Assembly: GCA_945871065.1 (NCBI GenBank)
Contig: CAMBUL010000018.1
Location: 1 to 38,939 of the forward strand
Length of the DNA stretch: 38,939 nucleotides
Direction of reading: 5' to 3'
From: Chthoniobacter flavus
Lineage (GTDB): Bacteria > Verrucomicrobiota > Verrucomicrobiia > Chthoniobacterales > JACTMZ01
The position numbers and the translations under genes were made by a program. Below the pieces are notes generated by a model. The model ran no database searches. It had not been told where the DNA came from and saw only the letters and a list, made by a program, of their open reading frames with translations. This document shows positions 30,557 to 38,737 of this stretch, piece after piece (the stretch's first letter is position 1; each line of letters begins with the position of its first letter).

Positions 30557-31600
30557 TCAGGGCGCCATGAGGCTACCGGGTCCGAGGGCCTGCAATTCAT
30601 TGCTGCGGTCGAGCGGATGCTCGGCAGGTGTCAGTTGCAGGTCGAGGACCTCTTCCCCTCGGGCGATGCGGACAGCCACCGGTGAGCCGGCGGTCAGGAA
30701 GAAAGAGGCGTCGAGAGCATCCTCCGGGTCGTGGATAGCGATGTCACCCACTTGAAGGACGACGTCGCCTGAACGGAACTGGCTGGAGGCCGGACCGCTT
30801 GGGTCGACTCTGTCGATCATCAGGTGCGAGCCCTGCACGGCCATCGGCATTTCGTGCACGGTCACACCGGCCCATCCATGACGCACGGCACCAAATCGCA
30901 CCACGTCTTGACGCACTTTCTCCGCGGCGCGGATGGGAAGGACAAAGCACCCGGCGCCGGACTCGAGCCCGCTGACCAGCACGCCGACCACTTGGCCGTC
31001 AAGGTTGAGCACGGGGCTCCCGCCCTGACCGCGCTGCACCGGAATATTCGCCCGGATATGCGTGGTGGTAAAAAATTTTCCCTGCGACTTCCGGTCAAGA
31101 CCGCCCGCAATGCCGAAGCTCGGCGAGACGTCGTGGTCGAAGGGAAAGCCAACCACCACGAGGGGCGAGGAGGCTTTCACCTCTCTGCTCTCGCCCTTCT
31201 CGAGAAAAGGCGTCGCCCCGGCTCCATCGACTTTGATCAGGGCGATGCCGCTCCGCGGATCTTTGGCCAGCAGCTTGGCCGGCCAACGTTGGTCTCCGTG
31301 CGTGACCGAAACACTCAGCCCGTCGCCAACCACCGAAGCCAGCGTGTAAATGGTGCCGGTCGCATCGGCAAAGAAACCAGTGCCGGAAATTTTGCCGAGT
31401 TCGTCATCCGACTCGACCCGCACGACGGAAGGAACAGCCGATTTGAAGACCTTACTTACGGTGGCTTCGATGGCATCTGCCATGGTGGAGACATCCACCT
31501 CGAGAAGCTGCGGTGGCCCCGCCGGACCAGCCGCGGCCGGGCCGGCCAGCGCCGCTCCCGCCAGCACGGCGCACAGACTAAAAGCTGTAGGGCGACTCAT
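30557..31600 (-). CDS. HtrA-like PDZ protein lacking the catalytic triad
   Basis: The 347-aa product has a signal peptide (to about residue 25), a trypsin-like HtrA domain and a C-terminal PDZ domain (about 245-330, GPASSQFRSGDVVLQVGDIA). Aligned by motif, the active His position is Ser89 (YTLASVV for TNNHVV), the Asp position is Gly118 (SGIALIKV for TDLALLKV), and the Ser position is Gly193 (GQGGSPV for GNSGGAL). It should be a pseudoprotease, possibly a binding or sensor protein. It overlaps the anti-sigma candidate by 23 bp, at the end of the sigma operon. Confidence 0.82.
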   Translation of the reverse strand: MSRPTAFSLCAVLAGAALAGPAAAGPAGPPQLLEVDVSTMADAIEATVSKVFKSAVPSVVRVESDDELGKISGTGFFADATGTIYTLASVVGDGLSVSVTHGDQRWPAKLLAKDPRSGIALIKVDGAGATPFLEKGESREVKASSPLVVVGFPFDHDVSPSFGIAGGLDRKSQGKFFTTTHIRANIPVQRGQGGSPVLNLDGQVVGVLVSGLESGAGCFVLPIRAAEKVRQDVVRFGAVRHGWAGVTVHEMPMAVQGSHLMIDRVDPSGPASSQFRSGDVVLQVGDIAIHDPEDALDASFFLTAGSPVAVRIARGEEVLDLQLTPAEHPLDRSNELQALGPGSLMAP

Positions 31601-32000
31601 AACTCACCGGCCGGGCCTCAAGCACATAGTGCGGGGGAAATTCAGAACGCGAGGAGACAGGGAAACGGATATCGCCGCTGCCGGGCGGCAGGACGTTGAC
31701 CGTAGGGCGGGGATCATTGAGCGCCAGACCGGGACCGGTCGACGCGGTGTCTTTCTGGGTGACGAGAATGAAAGTGGACAGCACGACAGCCGCAGCGGCC
31801 ACCCCGGCATAAGCCAGATTCGGCACACGGAACTCGGGGAAGCCACCGACCAGACGTTCCCAGAGAAGATTCCATGTGGGCTGGCGGAGAAGTTCGGAGC
31901 GCTGACGCTCGTTGAATTCGTCGAGGAAGCGCTCAAAGTAATCGGACGTCGGTTTTTCGTATCGCTTGAAGCGAAGGAGTTTATGGATGTCCGTGTTCAT
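31578..32000 (-). CDS. Single-pass membrane protein, probable anti-sigma factor
   Basis: The 140-aa protein has a charged helical cytoplasmic part (1-62, with FERFLDEFNERQRSELL), one transmembrane helix (about 63-82, LAYAGVAAAAVVLSTFILV) and a Pro/Ser-rich external tail. It lacks the HxxxCxxC zinc motif of ZAS anti-sigma factors. The call rests on position 3 bp after an ECF sigma gene and on topology. Confidence 0.65.
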   Translation of the reverse strand: MNTDIHKLLRFKRYEKPTSDYFERFLDEFNERQRSELLRQPTWNLLWERLVGGFPEFRVPNLAYAGVAAAAVVLSTFILVTQKDTASTGPGLALNDPRPTVNVLPPGSGDIRFPVSSRSEFPPHYVLEARPVSYESPYSF

Positions 32001-32003
32001 AGG

Positions 32004-32600
32004 CTAATTGACCAAAAATTCCTGGAGGTAATTTTGCAGTTGGCGGTGCGCGTAAAAGAGACGCGAGCGCACAGTGCCCTCGGAAACCCCGAGGACTTTG
32101 CCGATTTCGGCGTGTGGCATACCTTGGATATCAAACATAGTAACTACGGCTCTGTGTTCATTCGACAGCTTCATCATAGCCTCGTTCAATCTTTGCTGAA
32201 GCTCTTTGAGATTCACTTCTCGTCTGGCGTCCGGGCCCGAAGTCATTTCAATGAAGTCCGGGTCCTGATGGATCCCGTTGTCGACGTCATCCAGGCTCAT
32301 ATTGTAGGTACGGGACCGCTTTTTCAGGAAGTTGATCGTCATGTTGGTGGCGATCGTATGGAGCCAAGTGTAGAAGCTGGATTTGCCCCGGAAACCTTTG
32401 ATCGAGCGGTAGGCCTTGGCAAAGACGTCCTGCAGCAAGTCGTTGGTATCCTCATGGTTGGACGTCATGTGATAGACCAGCCCGTAGAGGCGGGGGCTGT
32501 ATTTGCGCACCAAGTCGTCAAAAGCGCGCGGATCACCGGCCTGGGTGCGCGCTACGAGATCGACATCCTTGATCTCCTGCTCTTCGACGGTTTCGGCCAT
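32004..32600 (-). CDS. RNA polymerase ECF sigma factor, RpoE-like
   Basis: The 198-aa protein has sigma region 2 (about 24-95: FDDLVRKYSPRLYGLVYHMT, then DLLQDVFAKAYRSIKGF and FYTWLHTIATNMTINFLKKR) and region 4 (about 135-190: LSNEHRAVVTMFDIQGMPHA, EIGKVLGVSEGTVRSRL). It directs transcription of an envelope or stress regulon and likely its own operon. It leads the anti-sigma candidate and the HtrA-like gene. Confidence 0.94.
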   Translation of the reverse strand: MAETVEEQEIKDVDLVARTQAGDPRAFDDLVRKYSPRLYGLVYHMTSNHEDTNDLLQDVFAKAYRSIKGFRGKSSFYTWLHTIATNMTINFLKKRSRTYNMSLDDVDNGIHQDPDFIEMTSGPDARREVNLKELQQRLNEAMMKLSNEHRAVVTMFDIQGMPHAEIGKVLGVSEGTVRSRLFYAHRQLQNYLQEFLVN

Positions 32601-32662
32601 AAAGAACCAACCCTAACAGACGCTCCGCCGCGGGGGAAAGGAGAAGCGGCGCATCCCCCCGT

Positions 32663-33469
32663 TCATGACATCTTCGCCATGGCCTTACCGAGGAGAACAC
32701 TCAGCGCGGCTGCTGCCGAACGTCCCGTTTCCATCACTTCTTGGTGGGAGAGCGGTTGCCCGGTGACCCCAGCAGCCCAATTGGTCAGGCAAGAAAAGGC
32801 CGCCACCCTCAGACCGAGCGCGCGGGCCTGGATAGCTTCAAAGACCGTCGACATTCCCACCGCATCGGCCCCGAGCATGCGCAGCATACGCACCTCCGCC
32901 GGTGTCTCGTATTGCGGGCCGGGAACACAGGCGTAGACCCCTTCATGCAAAGCCAGGCCGGACTCGCCGGCCAGACCACGAAACAAGTCCCGCAAGCGCG
33001 CATCGTAAACTTCCGACATGTCGAAAAAATTCGGGCCGCCCGACAATGGCGAGGCAGCCGTGAGATTCAGGTGGTCGTTCAACATCATCCATCCTCCCGG
33101 GGCGAAGTGCGGATTCAAGGTGCCGGCCGCATTGGTCAGGACCAGCACCTCCGGCCCAAGCGACGCCATGAGGCGTACCTGAGCCGCCACCTCTCTCGGG
33201 GTGTGGCCCTCGTAGTAATGCACGCGGCCCTTGGCCAGGAGGATCCGCACGCCACCCAATTCGGCACCCACAAATTCCCCTTCATGCCCGGGCACCCCGG
33301 ATTCCGGCAGGCCAGGAATCTTCGCGTAGGGCACGGCAAAAAGTCGGTCGCAGGCCTCGGCGAACCCTCCGAGCCCGGAGCCCAGGACCAAAGCAACCTT
33401 CGGACGAAAAGCGGCTAGCTCGGCCGGAACAGCGGAAAATTCGTCCGGGCAGGGGATCGCGGACGACAT
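32663..33469 (-). CDS. Purine nucleoside phosphorylase (trimeric type)
   Basis: The 268-aa length and motifs LVLGSGLGGFAE (phosphate loop), GRVHYYEGHTPREV, TNAAGTLNPHFAPGG, CVPGPQYETPAEVRMLRMLG, GADAVGMSTVFE and SCLTNWAAG are those of PunA/XapA. It cleaves inosine, guanosine or related nucleosides to base and ribose-1-phosphate. It follows fabF by 11 bp, suggesting cotranscription. Confidence 0.94.
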   Translation of the reverse strand: MSSAIPCPDEFSAVPAELAAFRPKVALVLGSGLGGFAEACDRLFAVPYAKIPGLPESGVPGHEGEFVGAELGGVRILLAKGRVHYYEGHTPREVAAQVRLMASLGPEVLVLTNAAGTLNPHFAPGGWMMLNDHLNLTAASPLSGGPNFFDMSEVYDARLRDLFRGLAGESGLALHEGVYACVPGPQYETPAEVRMLRMLGADAVGMSTVFEAIQARALGLRVAAFSCLTNWAAGVTGQPLSHQEVMETGRSAAAALSVLLGKAMAKMS

Positions 33470-33480
33470 GGCGGAGACCT

Positions 33481-34728
33481 TCAGACCTCCTTGATCAGGA
33501 CCGAGGAATTGTGGCCGCCAAACCCGAACGAATTACTGATGGCAATCTTGACCTTTTTCTCCCGTGCTTTGAGCGGCACGTAGTCGAGATCGCACTCGGG
33601 GTCGGGGTGGTCGAGGTTGATCGTCGGTGGCACGATGCCCTCGCGCATGGCCATAACGCACGCGGCCATCTCCACCGCGCCGGCCGCCCCGAGCAAATGG
33701 CCGGTCATCGACTTGGTCGAGCTGACCAGCAGGCCGCCTTTGCGCGCGTGATTGCCGAAGGCACGCTTCACCGCCTTGGTCTCGCACACGTCGCCCACCG
33801 GAGTCGATGTCCCGTGGGCATTGATGTAATCGACCTCCTCCGGGTTGACCTTTGCATGCTTCATCGCCATGGCCATGCAGCGGGCCGCACCCTCACCCCC
33901 GGGCAGCGGCGCACTCATGTGGTAAGCATCGGCGGTCAGACCGTAGCCCGCCACCTCGCAATAAATTTTCGCCCCGCGCTTTTTCGCGTGTTCGTACTCC
34001 TCGAGGATGAGGATACCGGCGCCCTCGCCCATGACAAATCCGTCGCGGTCTTTGTCGAACGGGCGCGAAGCCTTCTCCGGTTCGTCATTGCGCAAACTCA
34101 TCGCGCGCATCGAAGTAAAACCTGCAATCCCCACCGGCACCACGCAGGCCTCGCTGCCGCCGGTAACCATGACATCGGCATCGCCGAACTTGATGATGCG
34201 CCAAGCCTCACCCATGCAGTGGTTCGCGGTTGCACAGGCGGTGACAATGGCCATATTCGGCCCGCGCAAACCGTGCTCCATCGAAATAACCCCGGTCGCC
34301 ATGTTGCTGATCATCATCGGGATCATGAAGGGCGAAGTACGGTCCGGACCTTTGGTTAGCATCTGCGTGACCTGCGTCTCCATGGTGGCCAAGCCGCCAA
34401 CCCCGCTGCCAACCATCACGCCAACCCGGTCGAGATCGAGGGTGGATAAATCATAGCCTCCATCCTCGATCGCCATCTTGGCCGCACCCACCGCGAATTG
34501 CGTGTAACGATCCGTGCGGCGCACATCCTTGGGGGTGGTATAAAAAGGCGTCGGATCGTAACCGCGGACTTCGCCGGCGATCTTGCAGTCGAACTTCGCG
34601 GTGTCGAACGCCGTGATCGGCCCGATCCCGCTCCGCCCGGCCTTCAGGCTCTCCCAGAATGCGGACAGGTCATTGCCTATCGGACTGATCACTCCAATTC
34701 CTGTAATGACAACACGCCGTTCGTTCAT
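33481..34728 (-). CDS. fabF: Beta-ketoacyl-ACP synthase II
   Basis: The 415-aa protein from ATG 34728 (MNERRVVITGIGVISPIGN) has the Cys-His-His triad: Cys165 (IVTACATANHC), His in NAHGTSTPVGD and His in KSMTGHLLGAAGA, plus the terminal FGFGGHNSSVLI. It elongates acyl-ACP with malonyl-ACP. The 17-codon upstream extension is rejected. No acpP is adjacent. Confidence 0.95.
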   Translation of the reverse strand: MNERRVVITGIGVISPIGNDLSAFWESLKAGRSGIGPITAFDTAKFDCKIAGEVRGYDPTPFYTTPKDVRRTDRYTQFAVGAAKMAIEDGGYDLSTLDLDRVGVMVGSGVGGLATMETQVTQMLTKGPDRTSPFMIPMMISNMATGVISMEHGLRGPNMAIVTACATANHCMGEAWRIIKFGDADVMVTGGSEACVVPVGIAGFTSMRAMSLRNDEPEKASRPFDKDRDGFVMGEGAGILILEEYEHAKKRGAKIYCEVAGYGLTADAYHMSAPLPGGEGAARCMAMAMKHAKVNPEEVDYINAHGTSTPVGDVCETKAVKRAFGNHARKGGLLVSSTKSMTGHLLGAAGAVEMAACVMAMREGIVPPTINLDHPDPECDLDYVPLKAREKKVKIAISNSFGFGGHNSSVLIKEV

Positions 34729-34792
34729 GATTGCGAAGGGTAATTGGTAAAGCAAACCGCCGAGAGTTGGCGAGGCCAAATGGCCGGGGAAG

Positions 34793-35032
34793 TTAGAGGT
34801 CGGACGGCAACGCGCGGTCGTTCAGCGCCCGGCAAACCGGGCAGCGCCACAAATCCGCACCCGGCGCCGGACGCACCCACTCGGCGCAAAGGCGGCATTG
34901 ACCCATGGCACGCCATTCGCGGCGGCGGAGACGGGAGCGCCGCCATTCACCGGCCAGCCAGAGAAGCAAAACCGCCCCGGACAGGACCACCGCATAGAGC
35001 AAGGGCAGAAAAGAAAGACCCGTGCGAATCAT
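34793..35032 (-). CDS. Small membrane protein with zinc ribbon
   Basis: The 79-aa product from ATG 35032 has one transmembrane helix (about 7-27, LSFLPLLYAVVLSGAVLLLW), a basic stretch (RRSRLRRREWR), then CRLC and CPVC pairs spaced like a rubredoxin-type zinc ribbon. Its ATG overlaps the tonB-like stop (ATGA), so it is coupled to the ExbBD-TonB genes. Role unknown. Confidence 0.68.
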   Translation of the reverse strand: MIRTGLSFLPLLYAVVLSGAVLLLWLAGEWRRSRLRRREWRAMGQCRLCAEWVRPAPGADLWRCPVCRALNDRALPSDL

Positions 35033-35748
35033 GGTTTTGCTCCGGTCTGTCCCCAAACGACGCGCAGCATACCGCGGTATCCCGCTTCGGATGGGCCGAA
35101 ACGGGAAAGCTGCACCGCGCGGATCGCCGCGGTGTCTAAGGCAGGATCGCCGCAGCTGCGCACCAGCCAGACATGACGCGCCTCGCCCGCCGCGTCGAGC
35201 ACGAGGAATAACTCGGTCGGAAGGCCGGGCGGTTGTGCTGATGCGGCCGCCTTCAGCCGCCCCAAAACATCCGGTGTCACTTCCGGCCCGCCACTCTCGA
35301 AACGCGCCGAAACCGGCGCCAACCCGGGCGGCAAACCAGTGGCTCTCGCCTCGAAACGCGGCTGCACGGCAAGCGGCGGCAGAGCCGGCACCCACATGCC
35401 GGGCCATACTTCAGGCGGCACAGGTTCGAGGACTGGCAATGCCGGCTGCAGCGCGCGCAGCGGACGTTCGACGCGCGGCACGGGTAAAATCGAATCACGA
35501 TAGCGCCCCGGTTGCAGCCATGAGGGGTCGCGCGCGGTGAGCAAAACCGAATCGGTGGCAGAGACAACCGTGACCTTACCGGGCAAGGGAGGCAGGGCTA
35601 CACCCGGCGCCGGCGGGCTGGCCCGCAGCAAATACAGGCCCGCCGCATGGAGCACGACGGACAACAGGATCATGCCCGGCAGCAGCAGGCGGATCGGATA
35701 GCTCGCCGGCCAATGGAAAACATGGAGCAGACGCTCGGCGAGAATCAT
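35029..35748 (-). CDS. TonB-like energy transducer
   Basis: The 239-aa protein has an N-terminal anchor (about 20-42, IRLLLPGMILLSVVLHAAGL), a long proline-rich stretch (about 45-170) and a C-terminal TonB-like domain with ELFLVLDAAGEARHVWLVRS and DTAAIRAVQLSRF. It follows exbD with an ATGA overlap. It should couple the proton gradient to outer-membrane transport. Confidence 0.8.
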   Translation of the reverse strand: MILAERLLHVFHWPASYPIRLLLPGMILLSVVLHAAGLYLLRASPPAPGVALPPLPGKVTVVSATDSVLLTARDPSWLQPGRYRDSILPVPRVERPLRALQPALPVLEPVPPEVWPGMWVPALPPLAVQPRFEARATGLPPGLAPVSARFESGGPEVTPDVLGRLKAAASAQPPGLPTELFLVLDAAGEARHVWLVRSCGDPALDTAAIRAVQLSRFGPSEAGYRGMLRVVWGQTGAKP

Positions 35749-36152
35749 GGCGGTGTCGGACGCGATGCAGCCAGGGCAACGTTGAATCCGCGCTCCAAGG
35801 CCAGTTCGGTCACCGCCGAGACCAAGGCGAGCGGCGCGTCCTCGTCGGCCTTGATCACCACCTGCCGCGAGGCGGTGCGCCGCGCTTCGAGGCGGCCACC
35901 CAATTCTCCGGTCTCGATGGCCCGATCCTCGAAATAAACCGCTGCACCCGGACCCCCCGTGACCGAGACAACCAAGGGATCCTGCATGGCCGGAAGAAGA
36001 AAACGCGAGGCGGGCAATTCCACCGCGATCCCCGGTTGCATCATAAACGAGGTGGAAAGAAGGACGAAAAACACGAGCAAAAGCACCACGGTCACCGTGC
36101 CGGTGAAGACCGGCACCAAACCGCGCACCCGCACCTCCGGTTCCAACCTCAT
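35745..36152 (-). CDS. ExbD/TolR-family biopolymer transporter
   Basis: The 135-aa protein has a short cytoplasmic start, one helix (about 13-35, LVPVFTGTVTVVLLLVFFVL) and a periplasmic domain with VELPASRF and VVIKADEDAPLALVSAV. The helix usually has a conserved Asp (DVxxxLLIFF) that carries protons; I see T-G-T-V-T instead and no Asp in the helix, which is unusual. It overlaps exbB and tonB starts by ATGA. Confidence 0.8.
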   Translation of the reverse strand: MRLEPEVRVRGLVPVFTGTVTVVLLLVFFVLLSTSFMMQPGIAVELPASRFLLPAMQDPLVVSVTGGPGAAVYFEDRAIETGELGGRLEARRTASRQVVIKADEDAPLALVSAVTELALERGFNVALAASRPTPP

Positions 36153-36820
36153 GCCTCGTCCGCCGGTTCGCCGTCGACAGCGAGGATCTCCGCGGCAGGC
36201 AGCGTGCGATTTTTGATCAGGTTGACCATCTCGATACCCGCACGCTCCATGTCATGGAGCAAATCTTTAACCCGTCCCGAAAGGTAGCTCGTGGCGATCA
36301 GCGCCGGAATGGCCACGGCCAGTCCAGCGGCCGCCGAGATGAGGCTTTGGTAGGCTGCACCGGAGACGTCTGCCACCGTGGCATAACCGCCCTGGGTCGA
36401 CACCAGATAGAACGCTTCGAGCAATCCGAGCACCGTGCCGAGCAACCCCAGCAAAGGAGCGGTGTAGGCCAGACCGGCGAGCAAGGGCAAATGCCGTTCC
36501 AGACGCGGCACTTCGAGTTGGCCGGCCTCTTGGACGATGTCACGCAATTCGGATCGCGGACAATCGCGGGCCAAGACCGCGCTCAAGGCCACGCGCGCCA
36601 CCGGCCCCGGCGTCGAGAGGCACTGCTTGCGCGCCTCCTCATATCGGTCGCCACGCACCAGGTTGGCCAGTCCACGTAAAAATTCCCCCACCCGGATTTG
36701 GGCGCGGTGCAGGTAGACCAGGCGCTCCAGAAACACCGCCACCCCGACCACACTGACCACGAGAATCGCCCACATGGCGGGGCCGCCCTTTTGCATGAGT
36801 TCCAACATTCCCTGCATCAT
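36149..36820 (-). CDS. MotA/TolQ/ExbB proton channel protein
   Basis: The 223-aa protein has three transmembrane segments (about 14-32, 108-130 and 150-170). The typical GLLGTVLGLLEAFY and SLISAAAGLAVAIPALIATSY blocks surround the two inner helices. It forms the channel with ExbD that energises TonB. Start is one of two consecutive ATGs (36820 or 36817). Confidence 0.9.
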   Translation of the reverse strand: MMQGMLELMQKGGPAMWAILVVSVVGVAVFLERLVYLHRAQIRVGEFLRGLANLVRGDRYEEARKQCLSTPGPVARVALSAVLARDCPRSELRDIVQEAGQLEVPRLERHLPLLAGLAYTAPLLGLLGTVLGLLEAFYLVSTQGGYATVADVSGAAYQSLISAAAGLAVAIPALIATSYLSGRVKDLLHDMERAGIEMVNLIKNRTLPAAEILAVDGEPADEA

Positions 36821-36868
36821 TCAAACGGACGCGGTCGGCGGCAATCCCGATCTGCAGTCCGGGACCGC

Positions 36869-36906
36869 AAAAAAAAGGCCGGAACCCACGATGGGCTCCG
36901 GCCTTT
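36869..36906 (-). terminator. Strong intrinsic terminator of rplU-rpmA
   Basis: On the minus strand GGCCGGA pairs with TCCGGCC, with an inner GCCC/GGGT stem, followed by eight T (complement of 36869-36876). It lies 17 bp after the rpmA stop. Confidence 0.88.
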
Positions 36907-36922
36907 CACGAGGAGGAAAGGT

Positions 36923-37174
36923 TTAATTGGCCACCATTACCACATTGATCCGGCGTCCGCCGCGGTCAAATTCCACTTTGCCGCTCTCCAGGGCGAAGAG
37001 GGTGAAATCGCGCCCCAGACCAACATTGCGGCCGGGGAGGAATTTGCGCCCGCGCTGGCGGATGAGAATGTTGCCGGCGAGCACAGCTTGACCGCCGTAC
37101 TTTTTCACGCCGAGCCGTTTGCTGACGCTGTCGCGCCCGTTTTTGACGCTGCCTTGTCCTTTTTTATGGGCCAT
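36923..37174 (-). CDS. rpmA: 50S ribosomal protein L27
   Basis: The 83-aa protein [20 protein letters not shown]...LGVKKYGGQ...GNILIRQRG is bL27. It starts directly with the mature AHKKG form, without the cleaved N-terminal extension of Firmicutes. It follows rplU by 6 bp. Confidence 0.97.
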   Translation of the reverse strand: MAHKKGQGSVKNGRDSVSKRLGVKKYGGQAVLAGNILIRQRGRKFLPGRNVGLGRDFTLFALESGKVEFDRGGRRINVVMVAN

Positions 37175-37180
37175 ATGCGT

Positions 37181-37498
37181 TTAGAGTTGGATTTCGCCGA
37201 TTTTCACCCGGGTGTGCCTTTGGCGGTGACCCACCGTACGGTGGTAGCCTTTGCGGCGTTTGAATTTGTAAGAAACGACTTTCGGGGCCTTGCGTTCCTC
37301 TTCGATCACTTCGGCCGAGACTTTGGCGCCCTTGAGGTAAGGATCGCCGATTTTTAGGCCGGAATCGTCGGCGGCCATCAGGACTTCGTCGAAAGAGGTC
37401 GTTTTGCCGGCTTCGACGCCGAGCAGTTCGACGTCGATCACGTCGCCTGGTTGCACGCGGAACTGGCGGCCGCCGCTTTGGATGATTGCGTAGGACAT
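37181..37498 (-). CDS. rplU: 50S ribosomal protein L21
   Basis: The 105-aa protein from ATG 37498 (MSYAIIQSGGRQFRVQPGD) has KFKRRKGYHRTVGHRQRHTR near the end, diagnostic of bL21. The upstream frame to 37585 is leader and promoter DNA. The operon is rplU-rpmA with its own promoter at 37526-37554. Confidence 0.97.
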   Translation of the reverse strand: MSYAIIQSGGRQFRVQPGDVIDVELLGVEAGKTTSFDEVLMAADDSGLKIGDPYLKGAKVSAEVIEEERKAPKVVSYKFKRRKGYHRTVGHRQRHTRVKIGEIQL

Positions 37499-37525
37499 AA
37501 AGTGGATTCCGAAAGGGTCTGGAAA

Positions 37526-37554
37526 AGTACCGCCCCCATCGGCCGTTGGCAAGA
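37526..37554 (-). promoter_or_regulatory. Probable rplU promoter
   Basis: On the minus strand TTGCCA (37554-37549), a 17-bp spacer and TACTTT (37531-37526) form a sigma-70-type promoter, giving a leader of about 20 nt. Confidence 0.65.
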
Positions 37555-37577
37555 AGATTTCCGCAGAATGTCGGCGA

Positions 37578-37617
37578 CGGAACAAAAGGAGAATTCTCGC
37601 CGGAACAAAAGGAGAAT
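37578..37617 (+). repeat. Two 17-bp direct repeats upstream of rplU
   Basis: CGGAACAAAAGGAGAAT occurs exactly at 37578-37594 and 37601-37617 (23-bp period), between the transposase stop and the rplU -35 box. They may be IS end sites or upstream regulatory sites of rplU. Confidence 0.75.
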
Positions 37618-37624
37618 GGTGAAA

Positions 37625-38737
37625 TTAGAGGGTAAAAGCACCCAGAACGGGTGACCAGCGGAGAGTTGGAGGTCCGTCCAACGCCCAAAAGCGAAGGTTT
37701 GGATGGAAGACGATATGGACAAATTTTCGCAAGGTGGGGGCAATTTGGAAAGAGCGTCCGTCGAACTCAATGGTGTGGTCATTATTGACCTTCCTTGTGC
37801 AACGCAGGGAGAGGTGGAGATCAAGCAGGGAGGATGGAGGGCAAGGGCGAAGAGCCAGAAGGTTTTTGATTTGAGCCTGCTGGCAAATGAGGTCGGGGAT
37901 CTGGCCAGTCGATCGGCTGTGAGCCTGATTCAGGCGGGCAATCTCCATTTGGAGTATGGGCTCGGCCTGAAGGTAGCTGGTAACCCCGGCATGAGCGAGA
38001 AGGGTGAGGAGCCTTCCCTGAAAGGTGCCGAAGCGACGCTCGATTTTGCCTTTTGCCTGAGGGGTTGGAGCCACGAGATGGGCGATATCCAAAGCTCGTA
38101 AAGCACGCTGGAATTCGCTCCTGGGGTCACGACGGTCGCCGCTGGAGCTTGGGCCAAATAGGCTGAGCGCGTCGGTGTAGATGGCCTCAGGGATGCCGTG
38201 GAGTTCAAAGGCTTTGCGAAAGTGTTGAAAATGCGCCCAGGTGGTATCGGAGGGAACAAAGCTGCCGGCCACATTGGCCCCCGAGCAATCATCAACGGTG
38301 AGCAGCAGTGTTTGCTTGCTGGAATCGGGCCACCATTGATGAATGGAGCTATCGTGCTGCCAGAGTTCGCCGACCTTTGCCCGGCGAAAGCGTCGAAAAA
38401 TCCGAGGCTTTTTTGGTGTTGTGGGGATCAGGTGAGGCAAATGCTTTTTGACGTAAGCTTCCACCGTGGATCTGGCACGGGTGAACGCGTATAGGCGAGA
38501 CAGTTCGTCGCAAACAAGTTGATAGTTGGGGGGATTTTGAAGTGGCAAGAAGCCCTCCAAAAATTCATGAGCTTGCACGGGCCATACCCCGTAATGGTCA
38601 CCACCGCTGGGAGATGAAAGGAAGCTGATAGGGGATCGAAGCCACTGGGTTCGGAGTTTGTAGAGCCTGGAGATCGAGATGCCAAGGAGTGCGGCGGCCT
38701 CAGATGCTGGCAGCCTTTGGGAGTTGAAGTCAGCCAA
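37625..38737 (-). CDS. rve-fold DDE transposase, ISNCY/IS1202-like
   Basis: The 370-aa frame starts at a TTG. A helix-turn-helix is at about 11-32 (ASEAAALLGISISRLYKLRT). The catalytic residues Asp129 (LWQHDSS), Asp189 (YTDALSLF) and Glu233 (KGKIERRFG) are intact. LVAPTPQAKGKIERRFGTFQ is typical of this group. The same frame stays open 20 codons upstream (LLEKNQLFHRLPQEFIARTL) to a stop at 38798, with no ATG/GTG, so the true N-terminus is probably separated by a frameshift from the ATG at 38805. Confidence 0.85.
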   Translation of the reverse strand: MADFNSQRLPASEAAALLGISISRLYKLRTQWLRSPISFLSSPSGGDHYGVWPVQAHEFLEGFLPLQNPPNYQLVCDELSRLYAFTRARSTVEAYVKKHLPHLIPTTPKKPRIFRRFRRAKVGELWQHDSSIHQWWPDSSKQTLLLTVDDCSGANVAGSFVPSDTTWAHFQHFRKAFELHGIPEAIYTDALSLFGPSSSGDRRDPRSEFQRALRALDIAHLVAPTPQAKGKIERRFGTFQGRLLTLLAHAGVTSYLQAEPILQMEIARLNQAHSRSTGQIPDLICQQAQIKNLLALRPCPPSSLLDLHLSLRCTRKVNNDHTIEFDGRSFQIAPTLRKFVHIVFHPNLRFWALDGPPTLRWSPVLGAFTL

